From assembly GCA_020427905.1 (NCBI GenBank), contig JAGQNU010000053.1:1-5321 (forward strand): a stretch of 5,321 nt of DNA. Direction: 5' to 3'. Positions 1-5,321 of this stretch are shown piece after piece. The position numbers were made by a program, and so were the translations under genes. The notes beneath the pieces are model-generated. The model ran no database searches. It was not told the DNA's origin and saw only the letters and a list, made by a program, of their open reading frames with translations. This DNA is from Candidatus Saccharimonadota bacterium (GTDB lineage: Bacteria > Patescibacteriota > Saccharimonadia > Saccharimonadales > UBA7683). Numbering within the stretch: the first letter of the stretch is position 1; each line of letters starts with the position of its first letter.

Positions 1-875
1 TTGCTACCTCCCCTGCTGATCCAGCCTCCATGCAGTACTTGGCACCATACGCAGGTGCCGCTATGGGCGAGTACTTCCGCGATAATGGTGAGCACGCGCT
101 GGTTATGTACGACGATCTTACTAAGCATGCTGCAGCCTATCGACAGATGTCACTCTTGCTTCGACGCCCACCAGGACGTGAGGCGTATCCAGGCGATGTA
201 TTTTACCTTCACTCTCGCCTACTTGAGCGCGCAGCAAAACTGAGCGACAAGCTTGGTGGTGGTTCACTGACCGCTCTACCTATTATTGAGACGCAGGCTG
301 GTGATGTGTCGGCGTACATCCCAACCAACGTGATTTCAATCACCGATGGTCAGATCTTCCTCGAGACTAACTTGTTCTATCAGGGTATCCGCCCAGCAAT
401 CTCTGTTGGTATCTCAGTATCACGTGTGGGTGGTGCGGCGCAGACAAAGACGATTAAGTCTGTCTCTGGTGGTATCAAACTTTCACTCGCGCAGTTCCGT
501 GAGCTGGCAGCGTTCTCGCAGTTCTCTACCGATCTTGATGCTGAGACCAAGGGTCGAATTGAGCGTGGTCAACGCCTGACCGAGATCCTTAAACAGCCAC
601 AGTACTCCCCGTTCGCTATCTGGGAGCAAGCTGCAACCTTGCTTGCTGCAAACGAGGGTGCGTTTGATACTGTACCGGTAGAGAATATTAAAGATGCCCA
701 GAAGGAGCTGCTCGATCAGCTGCATGCCTTGCACCGTAAAGACATGGACGCACTCAACAAGGGTGACCAAAAAGTTGAAGGCAAACTCAAAGACTTGATT
801 CTGAAAGTTGCGACCGCAGTGGCTTCAGACTTTGCACCAGTTGACACAAAAGCGGATAATGAGAGCGAAAGCTAA
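1..875 (+). CDS. atpA: F1Fo ATP synthase subunit alpha, C-terminal part (5' truncated by window edge)
   Basis: Non-catalytic nucleotide-binding subunit of the F1 head (alpha3beta3), in the cytoplasm at the membrane. The reading frame is open from base 3, giving 290 visible residues of a protein normally about 500-510 long. The N-terminal barrel and P-loop lie upstream of the window. Visible in order: the [12 protein letters not shown] segment, the hallmark [29 protein letters not shown] region (bases 153-239), [34 protein letters not shown], and [15 protein letters not shown]. The arginine of SRVGG (codon 423-425) is the arginine finger that reaches into the catalytic site of beta. The C-terminal helical domain follows ([21 protein letters not shown]), ending in an acidic tail ([10 protein letters not shown]) beyond the usual end. 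The stretch after LERAAKL lacks the roughly 15-residue insertion found in the E. coli protein. The stop is TAA, with a 20-base gap to the next ORF. Identification is very secure. Confidence 0.98.
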   Translation, partial: ATSPADPASMQYLAPYAGAAMGEYFRDNGEHALVMYDDLTKHAAAYRQMSLLLRRPPGREAYPGDVFYLHSRLLERAAKLSDKLGGGSLTALPIIETQAGDVSAYIPTNVISITDGQIFLETNLFYQGIRPAISVGISVSRVGGAAQTKTIKSVSGGIKLSLAQFRELAAFSQFSTDLDAETKGRIERGQRLTEILKQPQYSPFAIWEQAATLLAANEGAFDTVPVENIKDAQKELLDQLHALHRKDMDALNKGDQKVEGKLKDLILKVATAVASDFAPVDTKADNESES

Positions 876-895
876 GGGCGGGAGATAGGTTTGGT

Positions 896-1240
896 ATGAG
901 CGCAGAGATTTATGGAAGTCGAAACAGGGATCAGGACATAATTTCTACAGCCGGCACTACAGTAGGCGACATCCTTGTAGCGACTGGTAATCGTCCAGAC
1001 CTAGCTTACACAATTGGCTCAAGGGCTGGAGAATATGCTGCCGGACTTATTATGAGCGCGCTACGAGAGCGAGGCACGTCACTTGTTGACGAAGAGTGGA
1101 TAGCAGCCGCGGTTGAGGTAATCGGAGATTGTACTGCTAATCCAACACACGTTGACTTTTACGAGGAAGCGTCTGCACATTCTCTCACTGCTGAAGATTT
1201 CAGCGGCTTTGTAGTTGACGCCAGGAGCGTCGATGGCTAG
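896..1240 (+). CDS. Hypothetical protein X1 between atpA and atpG (114 aa)
   Basis: I do not recognise a family. The ORF encodes 114 residues, starting MSAEIYGSR at an ATG preceded by GGGAG (880-884) and AGG (887-889). It has no lysine, 19 Asp/Glu and 7 Arg, so it is strongly acidic (about -12). No signal peptide or clear membrane segment is seen. Residues about 37-58 (AYTIGSRAGEYAAGLIMSALRE) look like a small-residue-rich amphipathic helix, and residues 64-77 (VDEEWIAAAVEVIG) like another. A single Cys is at 79. It sits 20 bases after atpA, and its last 8 bases contain the atpG start, which suggests co-translation with gamma. Three of its seven arginines are AGG, unlike the flanking atp genes. 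The position suggests a role linked to ATP synthase, possibly assembly or regulation, but that is inference only. I trust it as a real gene because of the SD, the coupling and the absence of any competing frame. Confidence 0.82.
   Translation: MSAEIYGSRNRDQDIISTAGTTVGDILVATGNRPDLAYTIGSRAGEYAAGLIMSALRERGTSLVDEEWIAAAVEVIGDCTANPTHVDFYEEASAHSLTAEDFSGFVVDARSVDG
1223..1227 (+). promoter_or_regulatory. Shine-Dalgarno of atpG, inside X1
   Basis: AGGAG lies 5 bases before the ATG at 1233. It supports that start over an in-frame TTG at 1215, which would add six residues (MTPGAS) not typical of gamma subunits. The site lies within the last codons of X1, so ribosomes finishing X1 would expose or feed the atpG start. 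Confidence 0.7.
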
Positions 1241-2099
1241 TACGCAGCAACTTCGCCAAAGGATTACATCTGTTAAAAACACCAAACAGATTACCAAGGC
1301 TATGGAGATGGTGGCGGCGTCTAAGTTACGTCGTGCACAGGATTCTGCCACTGCCTCTCGTGAGTTTGCCAAGATTGCAAACCAGCTACTGACGCGTATT
1401 CGTCAATTGACCGACGTAAATATGCACCCCCTCTTCACTCGGCGTACTGTTAAGAAGAAGCTGATTATTCTCGTCAGCTCTGATCGCGGACTGGCGGGTG
1501 GATACAACGCCAATGTGTTCAAAGAGTTCACCGCACAGCTGCAAAAAGATAAGGTTGCAAATACTGACACAAAGGTAATCACGGTTGGCAAAAAAGCGAC
1601 AGCCTTCACCGCAAAAGTATCGGGGCTTGAAGTGCTCGGTGCCTATCACGACTTTGTTGATAACCCGACCGCCGAGGATTTACGACCAATTTTGATCACA
1701 GCAATTGACGGCTTCAAGAATGGCGAGTTTGATGCAGTTGATATTGTTTACACCGACTTTATCTCAAGCATCAACCAGAAGCCGTCTACTGCTCACCTAC
1801 TCCCTGTTGCCTTCGATGATGTTGAGATTCCGAGCCATCTGCAAGAGGCTGACTTTGAGCCAACACCGACTGAGGTACTTGATCAAGTGACCGAGCGTTT
1901 TGTTGAGGTGACCATGATGCAGTACATGCTTGAGTCGGCCGCCTCTGAGCACTCTGCTCGTATGATGGCCATGAAGAATGCAACTGATAATGCCAACGAT
2001 ATCACTGAGGATCTTACACTAGCTCTCAACACTGCACGACAGGCAGCTATCACACAAGAGCTGGCAGAAATAACCGGTGGTGCGGAGGCAATCGCATGA
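1233..2099 (+). CDS. atpG: F1Fo ATP synthase subunit gamma
   Basis: Central rotor shaft of F1, transmitting rotation between the Fo c-ring and the alpha3beta3 head. It has 288 residues, the normal length (E. coli 287). The N-terminal helix carries the family signature KQITKAMEMVAASKLRRAQ (residues 18-36), including the conserved Met (M24 here) near the beta DELSEED loop. The Rossmann-like middle domain starts with LIILVSSDRGLAGGYNANV (77-95). The C-terminal helix has the signature EHSARMMAMKNATDNA (239-254), followed by ITEDLTLALNTARQAAITQELAEI, then a short GGAEAIA tail. The start is ATG at 1233, giving MASTQQLRQRI as expected for the family. It overlaps X1 by 8 bases (ATGGCTAG), and its TGA stop overlaps the X2 start (ATGA). 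Only one of its arginine codons is AGG. No missing key residue is seen, and the call is secure. Confidence 0.98.
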   Translation: MASTQQLRQRITSVKNTKQITKAMEMVAASKLRRAQDSATASREFAKIANQLLTRIRQLTDVNMHPLFTRRTVKKKLIILVSSDRGLAGGYNANVFKEFTAQLQKDKVANTDTKVITVGKKATAFTAKVSGLEVLGAYHDFVDNPTAEDLRPILITAIDGFKNGEFDAVDIVYTDFISSINQKPSTAHLLPVAFDDVEIPSHLQEADFEPTPTEVLDQVTERFVEVTMMQYMLESAASEHSARMMAMKNATDNANDITEDLTLALNTARQAAITQELAEITGGAEAIA

Positions 2100-2788
2100 G
2101 CGTTGAAGTAATGCAAAGGGTTGTAATGCTGCACGACCGAGATCACAGTGATTTTGACGCTGTCCGTCGCAACGGTAACCTTGGTACGCACCTCAGAGTC
2201 AGCAGTTTCACTGACCTTCTAGACGAGGAGAACCCGCACAATGAAGGCCTGAGAGATGCCGTATTTAGTGAGGCCGATTTCTTGCTCATCCAAAAAAGAT
2301 TACTTAAACCCAAAACACATGCGGCACTTATTGCATTGAATACTAGTATGATAAGTAGCGTTTGCCAGACGGAAGTAGGTGTATTTACTGATGATTATCA
2401 AGTGAAGATGCTCAGTGTCACAGAAATACATGACTTACTAGATGAGACTAAAGACTTTGAAGGGGGCGAGAACATGAGTGTCGATAATACCGGTGAACGA
2501 TTCCAGCCCGAGGATGAGATTAATCCTGAACTGAGGACGCTACTTTTCATCACGATGCTCCATAATCGAACTCCAGAGTTACTTAAAATTGGATGGTCGT
2601 CTATGTCACTTGAGCAGAGTGCAGCGTTAAATAGTATGTTCCGTTTTGCAGCATCGGTCGGAGCTGCCTACGCCCTAGCGGAGGCAGAGCTTGGGCATCC
2701 ACCATCTAAAGTTGAAATGTCAGAGTTCTTCGGCCTCACCCTGCACGAGGAGCATGTCCCACGTGCCGACAAAGGAGAAAGTTCATGA
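2096..2788 (+). CDS. Hypothetical protein X2 between atpG and X3 (230 aa; possibly two fused genes)
   Basis: I do not recognise a family. The start is ATG in an ATGA overlap with the atpG stop, with GGAGG at 2084-2088 seven bases upstream. The protein appears to have two parts. Residues 1-126 begin MSVEVMQRVVMLHDRD and look mixed alpha/beta with an acidic end. Residues 127-230 begin again as MSVDNTGERF and contain a helical stretch (LEQSAALNSMFRFAASVGAAYALAEAEL, 172-199) and a polar, acidic tail. At the junction there is an internal ATGAG (2474) with a strong SD (GAAGGGGG, 2459-2466). One G fewer in the G5 run would stop the first part at TGA 2475-2477, in a typical 4-base overlap with the second. 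A fusion, an indel error or two genes are therefore all possible. There is no signal peptide. About 5 of 12 arginines are AGA/AGG. The function is unknown, and the link to ATP synthase rests on position alone. Confidence 0.75.
   Translation: MSVEVMQRVVMLHDRDHSDFDAVRRNGNLGTHLRVSSFTDLLDEENPHNEGLRDAVFSEADFLLIQKRLLKPKTHAALIALNTSMISSVCQTEVGVFTDDYQVKMLSVTEIHDLLDETKDFEGGENMSVDNTGERFQPEDEINPELRTLLFITMLHNRTPELLKIGWSSMSLEQSAALNSMFRFAASVGAAYALAEAELGHPPSKVEMSEFFGLTLHEEHVPRADKGESS
2459..2466 (+). promoter_or_regulatory. Internal Shine-Dalgarno-like site with G5 run in X2
   Basis: GAAGGGGG lies seven bases before the in-frame ATG at 2474. A purine-rich site at this spacing within a coding region matches the arrangement at the true gene starts of this operon (for example 2771-2777 before 2785). 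The five-G run (2462-2466) is also the most indel-prone spot in the gene. Confidence 0.45.
2474..2788 (+). CDS. Possible separate or internally started ORF: C-terminal half of X2 (104 aa)
   Basis: This is an alternative product in the same frame as X2, from ATG 2474 to the X2 stop. Its start context (SD GAAGGGGG seven bases upstream, then ATGAGTGTC) is as good as those of the neighbouring genes. Its first residues, MSVD, echo the MS starts of X1, X2, X3 and the micro-ORF. The product would be a small helical, acidic protein of unknown family. It could be an independent gene if the G5 run just upstream is miscounted, or an internal re-initiation product of X2. I cannot decide between these from one sequence. 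Confidence 0.4.
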   Translation: MSVDNTGERFQPEDEINPELRTLLFITMLHNRTPELLKIGWSSMSLEQSAALNSMFRFAASVGAAYALAEAELGHPPSKVEMSEFFGLTLHEEHVPRADKGESS

Positions 2789-3258
2789 GTGAGACTATGG
2801 GATTTGATGGAACCCTACTACTTAATCGTGATGTAGTCCGTGGTGCAGCAAATGTAATAGCTGCTGATATGGCAGCTGATCTACAAAGACACTTAGAGCT
2901 CGATGGTCTTAGCGAGGTGCTTGCTTTGGATCGACGTGGTGTGGTCGCACAAGACGAGGCGCGACTCGCTGCAATTAGGCTTGCTAGTTATGAATCATCA
3001 GGCTTATTTCAGGAAGATTCATATGAGAGGGGTGTCCAGGTTGATGCTGAGGTGCAGCGTCTTATGCATGAAGTTGGTGCTATGTACATTCTCTCTGCTA
3101 CCAGTCTGCGCAAACGACGTATAGGACGTGCTCTTGGTGGCTTCTCTACACTCAGTACACACGTTAGTCATTGGAGGGCGGATTATAAGGATAGATTTAT
3201 GCAGGCGCATTACGCAGGATTAACTCATGATCATTTCACCGAGGTAGAGCATGAGTAA
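2785..3258 (+). CDS. Hypothetical protein X3 upstream of atpD (157 aa)
   Basis: I do not recognise a family. The start is ATG in an ATGA overlap with the X2 stop, with AAAGGAG (2771-2777) seven bases upstream. The 157 residues look mostly helical: an Ala-rich N-terminal part (VVRGAANVIAADMAADLQRHL, 17-37), a middle helix around DEARLAAIRLASYE (57-70), then VQRLMHEVGAMYILSATSLRKRRIGRAL (90-117), which turns basic at RKRRIGR, and a His/aromatic-rich C-terminus (HYAGLTHDHFTEVEHE). The stretch VGAMYILSATSL (97-108) resembles VGAAYALAEAEL in X2 (188-199), 7 of 12 identical. No convincing membrane span or signal peptide is seen. Its last 8 bases hold the start of a micro-ORF that leads into atpD. 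Function unknown; an accessory role for ATP synthase is inferred from operon position only. Confidence 0.82.
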   Translation: MSETMGFDGTLLLNRDVVRGAANVIAADMAADLQRHLELDGLSEVLALDRRGVVAQDEARLAAIRLASYESSGLFQEDSYERGVQVDAEVQRLMHEVGAMYILSATSLRKRRIGRALGGFSTLSTHVSHWRADYKDRFMQAHYAGLTHDHFTEVEHE

Positions 3259-3334
3259 GCATTTAGGAGCCACTCAAGAGTTGGCCGAGAAAATAAGTAG
3301 AAAATTGAGAACGCAGACAAGGAGAGGACAATAG
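3251..3334 (+). CDS. Micro-ORF between X3 and atpD (27 aa)
   Basis: A short ORF fills the apparent X3-atpD gap exactly. Its ATG overlaps the X3 stop by 8 bases (ATGAGTAA), and its TAG ends on the base before the atpD ATG. GAGGT (3241-3245) lies five bases upstream as a Shine-Dalgarno. The product starts MSKHLGATQELAEK and ends RTQTRRGQ. It has 7 Lys/Arg against 2 Glu (about +5), and residues 9-20 could form a basic amphipathic helix, in contrast to the acidic X1. The overlap geometry is the same as at X1/atpG and X4/atpC, which favours real translation. It may be a leader-type coupling peptide that carries ribosomes to atpD, or a small protein in its own right. The short length makes chance occurrence possible. 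Confidence 0.5.
   Translation: MSKHLGATQELAEKISRKLRTQTRRGQ
3319..3328 (+). promoter_or_regulatory. Shine-Dalgarno of atpD, inside the micro-ORF
   Basis: The purine-rich AAGGAGAGGA stretch (3319 to about 3328) lies 6-10 bases before the atpD ATG at 3335 and within the last codons of the 27-aa ORF. Translation of the micro-ORF would pass directly over this site. Confidence 0.65.
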
Positions 3335-4735
<1,401 letters not shown>

Positions 4736-4736
4736 C

Positions 4737-4991
4737 GTGCCAGGACTCCGAGATTTAAGGGATAAATTGCTCGACGGGGTAATCTCGCTTGAAGAGAGAC
4801 TACTTGGGTCTAGTGATGCTGGGCAATTTGAGCAGGCTCAATTTCTGAGTGAGGTGAATCATGTCGTCACAGCTCGCGCAAACGCAGAACTGAGCGAGAC
4901 AATAGATGACCCACACGCTGTCTATGCAAAACATCTTTGCGCAGTGCTCGGCGAACTCATGGTTTTAGGAGGTATAAAAACCGATGCTTAG
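4737..4991 (+). CDS. Hypothetical protein X4 between atpD and atpC (84 aa, GTG start)
   Basis: I do not recognise a family. This 84-residue ORF starts at GTG, one base after the atpD TAA. It looks all-helical: LRDLRDKLLDGVISLEERLLG (4-24), FEQAQFLSEVNHVVTARANAEL (31-52) and HAVYAKHLCAVLGELMVLGGI (60-80). It is mildly acidic, with a single Cys at 68. Heptad-like spacing of Leu/Ile/Val in the first helix suggests a helix-helix interaction surface, but this is an impression. No clear membrane span or signal is seen. Its final 8 bases (ATGCTTAG) contain the atpC start, so it is coupled on both sides to core F1 genes. Two of its four arginines are AGA/AGG. Most bacteria have no gene here. A role in epsilon or beta assembly or regulation is only an inference from position. 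Confidence 0.78.
   Translation: MPGLRDLRDKLLDGVISLEERLLGSSDAGQFEQAQFLSEVNHVVTARANAELSETIDDPHAVYAKHLCAVLGELMVLGGIKTDA
4967..4973 (+). promoter_or_regulatory. Shine-Dalgarno of atpC, inside X4
   Basis: AGGAGGT is the strongest SD in the window. It lies ten bases before the ATG at 4984 and within the last codons of X4. It fixes the epsilon start and marks the X4-atpC junction as a coupled overlap. Confidence 0.75.
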
Positions 4992-5321
4992 GTTCCAGAT
5001 TATTACTCTGTCAGGTGTGAAGTTTGACGAGGAGGTGTATGAGATACAGCTCCCGACTCCAGATGGACAGATTGGGGTGTTTCCTAACCACATGCCACTC
5101 GTGAGTCTTGCTACCCCTGGCCTAATTTCGGTGCGCCGCAATCAGCGAGATAGTAATGCCAAGTTGGAGTATTTTGCAACCGACGGTGGCGTGATTGAGA
5201 TCTTAGATAACACCATCAGAATACTGTCCGATGAGGCAGTGCATGCCGAGGACATCCACGAGGAGAACACCAAAAAGGCTTTAGCTGCGGCCGAGCGAGC
5301 CTACGCAGATGCCAAAGATAA
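4984..5321 (+). CDS. atpC: F1Fo ATP synthase subunit epsilon, N-terminal part (3' truncated by window edge)
   Basis: Epsilon joins the gamma shaft to the c-ring and, through its C-terminal helices, can inhibit ATP hydrolysis in many bacteria. The frame from ATG 4984 stays open to the window end, giving 112 visible residues of about 130-140. The start MLRFQIITLSGVKFDEEVYEI is followed by family-typical LPTPDGQIGVFPNHMPLVSLATPGLISVR (23-51), which corresponds to the usual G-x-x-P-x-H-x-P-L motif (GVFPNHMPL here). Next comes the beta-sandwich end FATDGGVIEILDNTIRILSDEAVHAEDI (64-91). The first C-terminal helix begins at about residue 94 (ENTKKALAAAERAYADA) and is cut off. The inhibitory second helix cannot be assessed. 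The gene overlaps X4 by 8 bases and has a strong SD at 4967-4973. Identification is secure. Confidence 0.96.
   Translation, partial: MLRFQIITLSGVKFDEEVYEIQLPTPDGQIGVFPNHMPLVSLATPGLISVRRNQRDSNAKLEYFATDGGVIEILDNTIRILSDEAVHAEDIHEENTKKALAAAERAYADAKD

Noticed and set aside
1..243. 80-codon + strand frame at the window start
   Set aside because: It overlaps, in another frame, the highly conserved alpha-subunit sequence ([23 protein letters not shown]) and has no recognisable product of its own.
876..895. Possible terminator or promoter in the only intergenic gap, between atpA and X1
   Set aside because: Twenty bases hold only a purine-rich SD region. There is no hairpin with a T-run and no room for a -35/-10 pair outside coding sequence.
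1215..1232. Upstream TTG start for atpG adding six residues
   Set aside because: The ATG at 1233 has AGGAG five bases upstream and gives the family-typical MASTQQLRQRI start. The TTG has no comparable SD and the extra residues are not typical of gamma.
1883..2191. 102-codon minus-strand frame across the atpG-X2 junction
   Set aside because: It is antisense to the conserved gamma C-terminal helix and to X2, with no recognisable product. The + strand genes explain this region.
2096..3258. Possibility that the atpG-atpD interval is an inserted mobile element
   Set aside because: No inverted or direct repeats, transposase or integrase features are seen. Both edges are precise stop-start overlaps, which an insertion would not normally leave.

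Overview
The window is an internal piece of a bacterial F1Fo-ATP synthase operon, entirely on the + strand. It holds the four conserved F1 genes atpA (alpha, 3' part only), atpG (gamma), atpD (beta) and atpC (epsilon, 5' part only), in the usual bacterial order A-G-D-C. The unusual feature is that every junction between these genes is occupied by extra small ORFs I cannot assign to a family: one between atpA and atpG (114 aa), two or three between atpG and atpD (230 aa, perhaps really two genes, then 157 aa), a 27-codon micro-ORF just before atpD, and an 84-aa ORF between atpD and atpC.

Layout: atpA 3' end (1-875), X1 (896-1240), atpG (1233-2099), X2 (2096-2788), X3 (2785-3258), micro-ORF (3251-3334), atpD (3335-4735), X4 (4737-4991), atpC 5' end (4984-5321). 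The largest gap is 20 bases (876-895). All later junctions overlap by 4 or 8 bases, abut, or are 1 base apart, and each start has a Shine-Dalgarno-like sequence. I see no terminator, promoter, RNA gene, repeat array, mobile element or CRISPR. The segment therefore looks like one transcript with tight translational coupling, in which each accessory ORF is coupled to the next core F1 gene.

The core subunits keep their catalytic and structural signatures (alpha arginine finger, beta P-loop, catalytic Glu and Walker B, gamma terminal helices), so the enzyme looks functional. The accessory ORFs differ in codon use: by hand count AGA/AGG encode roughly 15 of 39 arginines in them against 4 of 52 in alpha+gamma+beta. 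They may therefore be less expressed or faster evolving.

Organism: TGA is used as a stop, so this is not a lineage that recodes UGA. The compact, overlapping gene packing, roughly half GC, and the ATP synthase operon interleaved with small unknown ORFs suggest a reduced-genome bacterium, possibly of the Patescibacteria/CPR such as Saccharibacteria (TM7). That placement is inference from style and recollection, not from a search. If so, the enzyme may work mainly as a proton-pumping ATPase in a fermentative cell, and the interleaved proteins are candidates for lineage-specific assembly or regulatory factors.
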